NCBI GenBank assembly: GCA_002506535.1
Contig: DAXT01000001.1
Location: 61,660-125,659, forward strand
Reading direction: 5' to 3'
Length of the DNA: 64,000 bases
Source: Methanothrix harundinacea
GTDB taxonomy: Archaea; Halobacteriota; Methanosarcinia; Methanotrichales; Methanotrichaceae
Shown: positions 33,112 to 41,072 of the stretch, in pieces
Layout: each line of letters starts with the position of its first letter
Numbering within the stretch: position 1 is the stretch's first letter
Notes under the pieces: model-generated
Seen by the model: the letters and a program-made list of their open reading frames with translations, nothing else
The model's database searches: none
What the model was told of the DNA's origin: nothing
Translations under genes and position numbers: made by a program

Positions 33112-33606
33112 TCAGTCGCCACCCGTCTGCGCCGCCTTCCGGCGGAGCCGCGGTTTCTCAGACCGGCAGAGGTGCTCTCCGGTCCTGCAGAAGGCGTCGA
33201 AGTGGTCCAGCCAGACGGGGCGGTCCGGCCCCTCCTCGACGAACTTGACGAGATTTTTGATCTGCTCCACCGTCTTGGGGTCGAGCTTATGCTCCATGAC
33301 GCAGGCGTCCTTGTCGGCGACAGGCCCCGGGACGCCGATGAGGATCAGAAACGCCTTTATCGTCTCGTGCCGGTCCTTTATCACCCGGCCGACCTCCTCA
33401 CCCTGGGGGGTGAGATAGACACCTTCCTGCCGCTTGTGGACGACGTACCCCATCTCGTCGAGCTTCTTGACCATCTCGACGACGCTGGGGGGGCGGATCG
33501 ATAGCTCGCTCGATATATCCCTGATCCTGGCGTGCCCCTTCTCCTGGGATATGCTGTAGATCGCCTCGAGGTAGTCCTCCGCCTTCCGGGATAGTCTGTT
33601 CGTCAT
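33112..33606 (-). CDS. DtxR/MntR-family metal-dependent regulator
   Basis: A 164-aa protein. The N-terminal winged helix is LSRKAEDYLEAIYSISQEKG, then HARIRDISSELSIRPPSVVEMV as the recognition region. The dimer and metal-binding domain includes GRVIKDRHETIKAFLILIGV, VMEHKLDPKTVEQI and a Cys/His-containing tail (FCRTGEHLC). No SH3 domain follows, as in MntR-like short forms. With Fe2+ or Mn2+ bound these proteins repress uptake genes; feoAB lies 600 bp away in the same orientation. A candidate operator motif is upstream at 33690-33710. Confidence 0.9.
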   Translation of the reverse strand: MTNRLSRKAEDYLEAIYSISQEKGHARIRDISSELSIRPPSVVEMVKKLDEMGYVVHKRQEGVYLTPQGEEVGRVIKDRHETIKAFLILIGVPGPVADKDACVMEHKLDPKTVEQIKNLVKFVEEGPDRPVWLDHFDAFCRTGEHLCRSEKPRLRRKAAQTGGD

Positions 33607-33689
33607 GATACCACGCCGCCCTCTTCCGCCCTTCTCGGGGTGCGGTTTGACTCGGGCCTTCCCGCAGGTGGGTTTTAGACGGATATATC

Positions 33690-33710
33690 GGTATCCCTAA
33701 AATGGTTAGG
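33690..33710 (-). promoter_or_regulatory. Candidate metal-regulon operator upstream of dtxR-family gene
   Basis: GGTATCCC followed by TAAAATGGTTAGG, 84 bases upstream of the regulator start. A closely similar motif (GGTATCCC then GAAATATGTTAGA) lies 88 bases upstream of feoA at 36605. A TATA-like GATATATCC (33682-33690) abuts it. Confidence 0.45.
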
Positions 33711-33769
33711 CTCTTTGATTAAAACCTAATGTATGCTCCCGCCCACCCCCCTGCAAGCCCCCTTGTCTC

Positions 33770-34198
33770 TCACCAGGCCATCCCCGCCAACAGCCCCCTC
33801 ACCCTCAGGGCCAGGGGGAGGGAGAGGAGGAATATCCAGACCTCGGGGCGCAGGTCAAAGATCCCGGGGAAGGCCTCCGCCTCTCCCAGGAGGTACATGA
33901 GCGCCTCCGCCCCGGCCAAAAGGAGGTAGAGGAACCCGAAGACGGCGGTGAGAAATAGCCCCCCCACCACGAAAGATAACCCCTCGTACCTCCCCGCAAC
34001 CGTCCCCTTCACCCCCAGGAGATAGGCCGCCGCCGTCACCATCAGGACGAGGCCGCCGAAGAGATCTCCTGGGATCGCCTCCCCCCATCCGCCAAAGATC
34101 TCCAGGAGGCCGACGGCGAGGGTCGCCGCCCCGAGGATCGAGGCGTAGCTCCCGAGGAGTCTGCCGGTCTTTTTGCTGTAATCCGCGTCCATCACCAT
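33770..34198 (-). CDS. Membrane protein next to feoB
   Basis: A 142-aa protein with four hydrophobic segments: SYASILGAATLAVGLLEIFG, then DLFGGLVLMVTAAAYLLGV, LSFVVGGLFLTAVFGFLYLLL and VWIFLLSLPLALRV. It has no motif I recognise. The stop of feoB's membrane part lies only 6 bases upstream, so it is in the feo operon. A role with ferrous iron transport is inferred from position alone. The start may be the third codon (ATG at 34192). Confidence 0.7.
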   Translation of the reverse strand: MVMDADYSKKTGRLLGSYASILGAATLAVGLLEIFGGWGEAIPGDLFGGLVLMVTAAAYLLGVKGTVAGRYEGLSFVVGGLFLTAVFGFLYLLLAGAEALMYLLGEAEAFPGIFDLRPEVWIFLLSLPLALRVRGLLAGMAW

Positions 34199-34204
34199 AA
34201 CACC

Positions 34205-35509
34205 TCACGAAAACCCGAGGAGCCGGCCGATCCCGACGATCAGGCCGGAGACGACGAAGGCGAGGGCCAATAGATAAGCGACGGCGAAGGCGGCCCACCG
34301 GCGAGAGTTCGCCTCCTTTGCGATCGTCACCACGACGGCGAAGCAGGGGGCGTATATCAATACGAAGGCCATGAAGGCGAAGCCGGAAAGGGGCGTGAAG
34401 AGCCCCAGGGCTACGAGGGAGCTTCCAAGAGCCGCCTCCTCTGATCCGAGGAGGATCCCGTAGGTACCCACCACCACCTCTTTGGCCAGTAGGCCGAAGA
34501 GGAGGGCGACCGCCGCCATCCAGTCCCATCCGAAGGGGCTGACGAGCGGCTCCAGCTGCCGCCCCAGGGATGCGATGTAGGAGTTCTCGATCAATACGCC
34601 CCCGGCCGTCACCTCCCAGGGGTGAGCGGCAAGTAACCAGACGACGACTACGGTCCCGAATATGACCGTCCCCGCCCTGACGAGAAACCACTTACCCCGC
34701 GCCCACATCTGGAGGACCGCCGTCTTCGCCCCCGGGACGGCGTAAGATGGCAGCTCCAGGAGGAAGGGGGACGGCTCCCCCCGAAATAGCGTCCTTCTGA
34801 AGACCAGAGCCATGATTATGGCGAGGAGGATCCCCAGGAGGTATATGGTGAAGATCGCCGTTCCGGCGGTGCCTGCGCCGAATACTGCGCCGGCGATGAG
34901 GACGTAGACGGGGAGGCGCGCCCCGCAGCTGATGAGGGGGGATATGAGGATGGTGATCATCCTCTCCTTCTCGCCTTCGATGGACCGGGCGGCCATGATC
35001 GCCGGGACGTTGCAGCCGAAGCCCATCATCATCGGTATGAAGGAGCGGCCGTGAAGGCCGAGGCTCTGCATCACCCGGTCCATCAGGAAGGCGGCCCTCG
35101 CCATGTAGCCGCTGTCCTCGAGGATGGCGAGGGCGAAAAATAGCATGAATATCGGAGGGACGAAGACGAGGACCGAGCCGAGGCCGCCGAAGATCCCCGC
35201 AGCTACGAAGGAGGCGATCCGGGGATTTTCTACGCCTGCCGCCGCCAGACCCCCCATCCATCCGAAGAGAAGCTCCGTCCCCACCATGAAGGGCTCGGAG
35301 AGGGCGAAGGTGAAGGTGAAGACCGCCCAGAGGAGGGCGAGGAATATGGGGATCCCCAGGGGCCGGGATAGGAAGACGTGGTCGAAGATCTCCGTCCGGG
35401 TCCACCTCCCTTCGCCCCTGGAGACGGCCGCCTCCATGATCTTGGATATCGCCTGGTACCTCCTCTCGGCGAGGACCTCGGCCATATCCTCCCTTTTGGG
35501 GTCGCTCAT
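34205..35509 (-). CDS. feoB: FeoB membrane (permease) part of a split ferrous iron transporter
   Basis: 434 aa from the ATG at 35509. It has the FeoB core after the GTPase: a connecting helix (AEVLAERRYQAISKI), then two Gate-type repeats with SGYMARAAFLMD, IPMMMGFGCNVPAIMA and ISCGARLPVYVLI in the first and LLAKEVVVGTYGIL in the second. About eight to nine transmembrane helices. The GTPase part is a separate ORF that ends TGATG across this start, so the two are coupled. It transports Fe2+ into the cell. The split is at the natural linker between domains. Confidence 0.9.
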   Translation of the reverse strand: MSDPKREDMAEVLAERRYQAISKIMEAAVSRGEGRWTRTEIFDHVFLSRPLGIPIFLALLWAVFTFTFALSEPFMVGTELLFGWMGGLAAAGVENPRIASFVAAGIFGGLGSVLVFVPPIFMLFFALAILEDSGYMARAAFLMDRVMQSLGLHGRSFIPMMMGFGCNVPAIMAARSIEGEKERMITILISPLISCGARLPVYVLIAGAVFGAGTAGTAIFTIYLLGILLAIIMALVFRRTLFRGEPSPFLLELPSYAVPGAKTAVLQMWARGKWFLVRAGTVIFGTVVVVWLLAAHPWEVTAGGVLIENSYIASLGRQLEPLVSPFGWDWMAAVALLFGLLAKEVVVGTYGILLGSEEAALGSSLVALGLFTPLSGFAFMAFVLIYAPCFAVVVTIAKEANSRRWAAFAVAYLLALAFVVSGLIVGIGRLLGFS

Positions 35510-36210
35510 CACCTTCCCACCATGGCCATGATCTCGGACCGATCCCGGCTCGCCTCCAGCAGCCCCATAACCTGGCCGTCGCCTTCCAGCGCCTTTATGG
35601 CGAGCCATCGGGACGGATAACCCGAGAGGGCAGGATCTCCCCGGACCGCCTCTTCGACCTCCTTTATGGCCTCCTCCACGTCATCGCCGTATCCTATCGC
35701 AGGACCCCTTTTTACGCCCCCGGCCTTAGAGGCGGCGACGATCGCCTCCTTCAGCAGATCGAGCCCCTCCCCGGTGGTGGCGACAATGGGGACGACCGGC
35801 GCCCCCAGGATCGCCGAGAGCCTCTCGACGTCTATCGAGATCCGCCTCTCCCTAGCCATATCCCACCGGTTGAGGGCGACCACCAGGTTCGCCTCCAGCT
35901 CCAGGAGGAGGAGGGTGAGGTAGAGGTTCCTCTCAAGGTTCGTCGCATCTACTATGTTCACCACCACGTCAGGCCTCTCCTCGACGATGAAGTTCCTGGA
36001 TATCAGCTCGTCCCTGGCCCTGGAGGCGAGGCTGTAGGTACCGGGGAGGTCGACGACCTCGATCTCAACTCCACCGAAGACGAAATTTCCCGTCTTCTTC
36101 TCCACCGTCACCCCTGGCCAGTTTCCGACGTGCTGCTTCATCCCGGTGAGCCGGTTGAAGAGGACGGTCTTTCCGACGTTGGGGTTTCCGATGATCGCCA
36201 CCGTCTTCAT
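35509..36210 (-). CDS. feoB: FeoB GTPase part of a split ferrous iron transporter
   Basis: 233 aa from the ATG at 36210; an in-frame start at 36318 would add 36 residues without family match. G motifs are complete: G1 GNPNVGKT (8-15), G2 GNWPGVT, G3 DLPGTYSL, G4 NRWDMA, with a helical GDI-like region after. Normal FeoB has this part fused to the permease. Here the stop TGA overlaps the permease ATG by one base (TGATG). It may regulate the permease as a separate subunit. Confidence 0.9.
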   Translation of the reverse strand: MKTVAIIGNPNVGKTVLFNRLTGMKQHVGNWPGVTVEKKTGNFVFGGVEIEVVDLPGTYSLASRARDELISRNFIVEERPDVVVNIVDATNLERNLYLTLLLLELEANLVVALNRWDMARERRISIDVERLSAILGAPVVPIVATTGEGLDLLKEAIVAASKAGGVKRGPAIGYGDDVEEAIKEVEEAVRGDPALSGYPSRWLAIKALEGDGQVMGLLEASRDRSEIMAMVGR

Positions 36211-36283
36211 CGGGCCGCCATCTCCTCCGGCAGAAACAATCTTGCCGATCCCCCCGGTGGCGGTGGACGCAAAGCGCCTCAGG

Positions 36284-36517
36284 CTAGGACACCTCCAGCA
36301 GGACCCTGGCCGCCTCACCCCTCCTCAGGGTGAGCCTGTACCCCCTCAATATAAACTCCAGGGGGTCGCCGAGGGGGGCGCGCCTCACCATCTCGACCTG
36401 CGAGCCTCTCACCATCCCCATATCCATCAACCTCTGCCGGAGGGAGCCGCCGGGAGATATCTCTATGACCATCCCCCTCTCGCCCCTTTCCATCTCGTCT
36501 AGCCGCTTCTTTGCCAT
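36284..36517 (-). CDS. feoA: FeoA ferrous iron transport protein A
   Basis: A 77-aa SH3-like protein from the ATG at 36517 (MAKKRLDEMERGE), chosen because GGGGAGAAAGG stands just before it; an ATG at 36538 is in frame. It has the family pattern RLMDMGMVRGSQVEMVRRAPLG and DPLEFILRGYRLTLRRGEA. FeoA is a cytoplasmic partner that assists FeoB. It is the first gene of the feoA-feoB(N)-feoB(C)-membrane protein operon, with a 73-bp gap to the next gene. The candidate operator at 36605 lies upstream. Confidence 0.9.
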   Translation of the reverse strand: MAKKRLDEMERGERGMVIEISPGGSLRQRLMDMGMVRGSQVEMVRRAPLGDPLEFILRGYRLTLRRGEAARVLLEVS

Positions 36518-36604
36518 CCTTTCTCCCCTTAGGCCCATCGGACCGTTGCGAAGGCCATCTTCTATCCGGGTGAGGGCTTACTTATGCCGTTAGGTGGAGA
36601 AATT

Positions 36605-36624
36605 GGTATCCCGAAATATGTTAG
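36605..36624 (-). promoter_or_regulatory. Candidate metal-regulon operator upstream of feoA
   Basis: GGTATCCCGAAATATGTTAG, 88 bases before the feoA ATG. It matches the motif upstream of the DtxR-family gene at 33690 in 15-16 positions and has the same orientation relative to its gene. Confidence 0.45.
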
Positions 36625-36762
36625 ATTCCTGAGGATAATCCGAACGAGCCGACGAGAAATTATAATTTCCAGCTAAAAAAAGTTCGGCGGGCCGGAGGCG
36701 CCCGCCGTTTGCCCGCGAGACCGGTCCCGCTGTCCCGGGTCCCATATCAGATAGTTCTTCCA

Positions 36763-37482
36763 TCACATCCGGCAGCATCCGTAAGCCCAGCTGCACCATC
36801 GAGCACAGCCGCAGCTGCAGCAGATCGAGGCGCTGGAGAAGGCGGGGCCGCAGTTGGTGGCGACGCAGCCGATGTAGCCGACGATGGAGGTGGCCGATGG
36901 GCTGCATTTGGTGATCCCCGATCCGCACTCATCGCCGATCTCGGGCAGCTGCACTATTATGCAGGTCCACCAGCTATTCGCCTCCAGGACCTCGAGCTTC
37001 CCCGGAGCCCCTCCGACGTAATGCTCTCTAATTGAGGAGACGTCGCCCTTCGGGGCCTCCAGGATGAAGGTGTAGGTGTTGGTGTAGGTCCCCGCCGAAT
37101 CTCTAAGGACGATCCGGCCGAGGGCGGCGGTCATCTCCGAGGCGGGGTTTGAGTACTCCTGGAGGTAGAGCTCGTAGCTCTGCTCGGCGTCTGCCCCCTC
37201 CAGCCCTCCGGAGTAGGTGTGCTTAATCCCGAAGAAGTTATCCGCCGTATCCTCCCTCGCCGGCGTGAAGCCAAGGGCTGCGAGATACTGGTCCGCCTTC
37301 TGGACCCGGTCGTCCTGGGCCCGCAGGTCGTCCATCGCCAGGCTGACGAGAGACCCGGCCAGGATCTCAAACTCGCCGGTGGTGGCGATCCCGCCCTCTT
37401 CATCCGCTCCGCAGATCATTGGAGAGGCCGCAAAAATTAGGCCGAATATCGTAACTAAGGAAACTATCGCGCTTATTCTCAT
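36763..37482 (-). CDS. Secreted protein with Cys-rich C-terminal domain (possible halocin C8-like)
   Basis: A 239-aa protein. A signal peptide (MRISAIVSLVTIFGLIFAAS, cleaved near GADEE) is followed by a ~155-residue domain with no cysteine until the WWTC segment. The last ~55 residues contain eleven cysteines, including CC pairs (SICCSCGCARWC; GCC near the end), with small and hydrophobic residues between. This build, a long exported leader domain plus a short Cys-rich end, resembles halocin C8-like bacteriocin precursors, but I see no certain match. It is upstream of and parallel to the feo operon. The function is unproven. Confidence 0.6.
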   Translation of the reverse strand: MRISAIVSLVTIFGLIFAASPMICGADEEGGIATTGEFEILAGSLVSLAMDDLRAQDDRVQKADQYLAALGFTPAREDTADNFFGIKHTYSGGLEGADAEQSYELYLQEYSNPASEMTAALGRIVLRDSAGTYTNTYTFILEAPKGDVSSIREHYVGGAPGKLEVLEANSWWTCIIVQLPEIGDECGSGITKCSPSATSIVGYIGCVATNCGPAFSSASICCSCGCARWCSWAYGCCRM

Positions 37483-37859
37483 ATTTACCCCCCTCTATTC
37501 TGGCGGTGGCTGATCGTCATCTGTTCAGTCATCGCCATAATTTTAGAGGCGTTTTGGATATATGACCTTTGCGCCAGCCCGGTGGCCGGGCCGATCGGAC
37601 TTCTGTTGCCTAAGATTCATGCAAAATTGTTCCTATAGCCGAATGGAGCTGACGTTTCAATTGGCGAGGCGTCGTGACTTTAAGCGATCATTGTTAAGGC
37701 AGAGCTGTGATGTTGGCACAATTTTTTAATAGGGAGCATGGAATTACATCATTTGAGAAGCTACAGACTTAACAAGATTATAGATATATTTTGATGCTTA
37801 TTTTGACATTCCTTGTATACAAGAAAGTATTTCAACTTGAGATGACCATGTTCATATTC
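37483..37859. other. Intergenic region before the AT-rich HD gene
   Basis: Divergent region with a sharp fall in GC from about 37560 on. ATTTTTTAATAGGGAG (37721-37736) and TAGATATATTTTG (37780-37792) are TATA-like. An in-frame extension of the HD gene up to 37791 is possible. No other gene is seen. Confidence 0.4.
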
Positions 37860-39536
37860 ATGACATCTGAGATTAGTGAAAATGATTTGAAGGAAAAATA
37901 TACGAATAAATTATCAAATAAATTAGAATATATTGAGAAACTAAGCATGTGTATAAATAGTAAAGAGTTGCTTAAGAATTTATGTGATATTCATGATGCG
38001 GTGAAGACAATATGGGATCCTAATGAACGTCTCATCAAAAATTTTACAGACCACGGAATCGAACACAGTGATCGAGTAGCTCATAATATTTTATGCTTAT
38101 TAAAAGCCAAGAATATTAGTCTCTCGGAGAAGGAAGCGTATAAGCTTTTGGCCAGCATTTACTTGCATGACATAGGTATGCAATGTGATATAAAAGAGAA
38201 TTCTATTATTAAAAAGGCAGAAGATTATTACAATAAGGCGGATCATGCGGAAGAAGAAATATTTAAAATTAATTATACTGCAAGAGATTTCAGCGATTAT
38301 GATTATTATGAGCAAAAAGAAATACGTAAGAATCATCACCTACTCTCCGCAGCTTGGATTGACCTCCTGCGTGAAGATGGAAATGGTTCGATCATACATA
38401 AGGCGGCGAAAAATATTCCTGAAGATTGCATCGAAGATATCATAGACATCTGCATGTATCATAGTAAATTGGAGCTAAAGTCGGAAGCCTTTGAAGATCC
38501 AAGGATATTTTTATTGGCCATACTCTTGCGCTTTGGAGATGAGTTGGATATCGCTAAAGAACGCGTATCACCATATATGTATCAAACATTCAGGGTAGCA
38601 ACAGAAAACAGTAAACACTGGTGGTTGCACCAACATACTGAAATTAATTACAGTGAATTAGAGAGAGGAAGAGTCGTTTTAACGTATTATCTAAATTCTG
38701 AAGACATGCGGAATAATAGTCATATTATCAAAAATTATTATCATTTTAATTTTAAAATTAAGAATGAAAAAATAGCCGAAGAGTTAGGAATTCAAATCGA
38801 ACCTATAATAATAAAAGATAGCTCCAAATATGAGAAAATGCAACCCGAACTAATAAAAGAATTGGCAGAATATAAGTACAACGTGGAAGAGTCTAGTGTA
38901 AAACGAGCCAAATTTGAAATGCAACGATTGCCTAAAGAAATGGATGCTCATGATGAGAAAAATTATAGTCCATTTTATTCAATAACTTTCGATATTCCTG
39001 ATAATTGGATGATTGGCCCCCCATCTAAAAATGAAGGAAATATCGGAATAAAGCTGACGAATAAATCTAGTCATATAACATTAAATGTCATCAATATTGA
39101 AGGGCATGGAATTCCGCAAATATTAACGAGAAAATTATTAAAAGATAATTGGAAAGAACGTTATAATAATGGTAGCTTTTCATGGAGTGTAAATACCAAC
39201 ATTGGAGAGCATTATATTTATTATATACTTTTTAGTAATGATTTTTGGACAGGTCAGTTCAGTGTTGGTACAGGTCTTAAACCAATAAAACCTGATTGTG
39301 TGGAATATCCATATTATGCAATTAAATATAATTTTGGAATGCCAAATGAGTGGATTATTGCTTGGACAAAGCCCGAATATGAAAATAAGATTGTAGCAAT
39401 TCATGCAATATTCAATGAAGATTATAAATGCCGTGATGTTAAGATAGGAGGTTCTGGTGGACCTACTAATAAAATGCAACTACCATTGTATGATATATTG
39501 GAGAATATTAAAATAGTGGTGCATGAAACGACCTGA
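37860..39536 (+). CDS. HD-domain protein, AT-rich, probably acquired
   Basis: 558 aa from the ATG at 37860, or 581 from 37791, which adds a hydrophobic leader. The region after ~60 residues has HGIEHSDRV, then LASIYLHDIGM, whose HD dyad with the earlier histidines gives a metal-binding HD site, and HHLLSAAWIDLL and MYHSKLEL further on. The layout resembles the HD-CE type domains seen in stress or defence proteins. The last ~170 residues (from YSITFDIPDNWMIG) form a separate beta-rich domain I cannot name. GC is far below the neighbours. No operon partner is adjacent. Substrate unknown, perhaps a nucleotide or second messenger. Confidence 0.7.
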   Translation: MTSEISENDLKEKYTNKLSNKLEYIEKLSMCINSKELLKNLCDIHDAVKTIWDPNERLIKNFTDHGIEHSDRVAHNILCLLKAKNISLSEKEAYKLLASIYLHDIGMQCDIKENSIIKKAEDYYNKADHAEEEIFKINYTARDFSDYDYYEQKEIRKNHHLLSAAWIDLLREDGNGSIIHKAAKNIPEDCIEDIIDICMYHSKLELKSEAFEDPRIFLLAILLRFGDELDIAKERVSPYMYQTFRVATENSKHWWLHQHTEINYSELERGRVVLTYYLNSEDMRNNSHIIKNYYHFNFKIKNEKIAEELGIQIEPIIIKDSSKYEKMQPELIKELAEYKYNVEESSVKRAKFEMQRLPKEMDAHDEKNYSPFYSITFDIPDNWMIGPPSKNEGNIGIKLTNKSSHITLNVINIEGHGIPQILTRKLLKDNWKERYNNGSFSWSVNTNIGEHYIYYILFSNDFWTGQFSVGTGLKPIKPDCVEYPYYAIKYNFGMPNEWIIAWTKPEYENKIVAIHAIFNEDYKCRDVKIGGSGGPTNKMQLPLYDILENIKIVVHETT

Positions 39537-39854
39537 TTTGACGAAGTCGATGAGAAATTTACACAGATGGGGGCATCTACTGGAAGAAATTGTGATTAAT
39601 ACCCTCATGGCGTCACATAGCCACACCCTTTGATGCGCAGGAAAATCTCCTTTTGCTGCTAGCGCTAGATGGCTCCTAGTGGCCGCCTTCAGCTACATAA
39701 TCCTGGTTTATCCTTTCGACCTCCGCGGTGGGGGAAGGAAGATAAAACCCAAAGATGCCCCATCCACATACCGTCCCCCTTTCCACCATCCCTCTAATAC
39801 TATTCTGGAAAAAGTTTTTAATCAATCCGGACCAACCCGGTATAGTGATCAGAT
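39537..39854. other. Intergenic region, no gene seen
   Basis: 318 bp between the HD gene and the GerW-like gene. GC returns to the host level after about 39660. GAAAAAGTTTTTAATCAATC at 39808-39827 is a possible promoter for the next gene. I see no RNA motif or repeat. Confidence 0.5.
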
Positions 39855-40271
39855 ATGACCGAAATTGAAGCTCTATTGAAGGCCACCATCGGAGAGATGG
39901 AGAGGCTCCTCGCCAGCAAGACGGTCATCGGCGAGCCGATCACAGCGGAAGGAAAGACGGTGATACCCCTTTTGAGCGTCGGCGCCGGCTTCGGGGTCGG
40001 GGCGGGCTCGGGCAAGGGGGACGAGGGGACTGGGGGCGGCGCCGGGGGAGGCTTCGGTATGAGGCCCGTCGCCGTCATCGTCATCGAGGAGGACGCCGTC
40101 CGGGTGGAGCCGATCCGGAAGGGGGGCGGCTCCATCATCGAACAGCTGGCAGATAAGGTCCCCCAGCTGATCAAAAAGGAGATCGACGAGCGGGAAGAGA
40201 GAAAGCAGAAGGAGTCTGCAGAGAAGAGCGGCGGAGAGAAAGGGAAGGGAAAGGAGATAAAAGTCGAGTAG
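39855..40271 (+). CDS. GerW/YtfJ-family protein
   Basis: A 138-aa protein: a helical start (ALLKATIGEMERLLASKTVIG), then EGKTVIPLLSVGAGFGVGAG, a very glycine-rich stretch (GTGGGAGGGFGMRP), and VAVIVIEEDAVRVEPI. This is the GerW/YtfJ pattern known from Bacillus spores, where it helps germination. The Lys/Glu-rich tail is poorly ordered. The next gene, DUF2953, starts 14 bases on, and the same pair is found together in Bacillus. The role in a methanogen is unknown. Confidence 0.85.
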   Translation: MTEIEALLKATIGEMERLLASKTVIGEPITAEGKTVIPLLSVGAGFGVGAGSGKGDEGTGGGAGGGFGMRPVAVIVIEEDAVRVEPIRKGGGSIIEQLADKVPQLIKKEIDEREERKQKESAEKSGGEKGKGKEIKVE

Positions 40272-40285
40272 GGTGAAGCCCCTCC

Positions 40286-41035
40286 ATGTCCCACCCCGCG
40301 ATCCTGGGCCCGGCGGCCCTGATACTGCTCATCATCTTCATCCTGCTCGCCCTTCTCCTCCTCGTCCCCATCGACTTGGAGGGGCGGATCGCGAGAGGCG
40401 GGGGCGCGCCAGAGACCTGGATGAGGATAGGCTGGCTCTTCGGCCGCCTCCATAAAGACTTCACCTTCTCCAACGAGCTGGAGCCCTCGGAGAAGGGGGT
40501 GGAACAGGCCCCAGAGATGGGAGGAGTGGAGGAAGAAGAAGAGGAAGAAAAGGATGAGGAAAGTGAGGCAGGGGGGGGGCGGGGCTCCTTCAGAATCGCC
40601 CTCGAAGTCCTGAGGACCGGGGGCTTTCTCGAAAGCCTATCCCGCCTCTTGAGGGGGCTCCTGGGGACCCTTCAAGTCCGAAACCTCTCCATCGATATGA
40701 GGATCGGCCTTACCGACCCGGCGGAGACGGGGGAGGCCGTCGGCCTCCTGGCGGCCGCCCTAGCCCCCCTGGAGGCCTTCTCGCCGGTGAGGGCGAAGAT
40801 CGTCCCCAACTTCGCCGAGGAGGAGATCGCCGGGTCCGTTGAGGGCGGGCTACGGATATGGCCGATCAAGGCTCTCCCGCCCATCGCCCGGTTCCTCCTC
40901 TCGCCCCCGGCCTGGCGGGCCGGTTGGAGGGCGGCCTCTGCCCTCTGGAGGGAGGGGATGCCTTGGAAGAGGTGGCAGGGGATGGGACCGCTGGGGAAAA
41001 GACAGCGTCGGAAGAGCCGCCGGGGGAAATGGTGA
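40286..41035 (+). CDS. DUF2953 membrane-anchored protein
   Basis: A 249-aa protein. The N-terminal helix (ALILLIIFILLALLLLVPI) is a membrane anchor, followed by a beta-like start (IDLEGRIARGGG) and WLFGRL, then a glutamate-rich linker (EEEEEEEKDEE). The central SLSRLLRGLLGTLQVRNLSI and LRIGLTDPAETGEAVGLLAA match the DUF2953 pattern. The C-terminus is strongly basic. It forms an operon with the GerW-like gene upstream and possibly the panE gene 37 bp downstream. Function unknown. Confidence 0.75.
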   Translation: MSHPAILGPAALILLIIFILLALLLLVPIDLEGRIARGGGAPETWMRIGWLFGRLHKDFTFSNELEPSEKGVEQAPEMGGVEEEEEEEKDEESEAGGGRGSFRIALEVLRTGGFLESLSRLLRGLLGTLQVRNLSIDMRIGLTDPAETGEAVGLLAAALAPLEAFSPVRAKIVPNFAEEEIAGSVEGGLRIWPIKALPPIARFLLSPPAWRAGWRAASALWREGMPWKRWQGMGPLGKRQRRKSRRGKW

Positions 41036-41072
41036 AGTAGTCTTCGGCGAGAGGGAGGGCGAGGGCTCTAGA

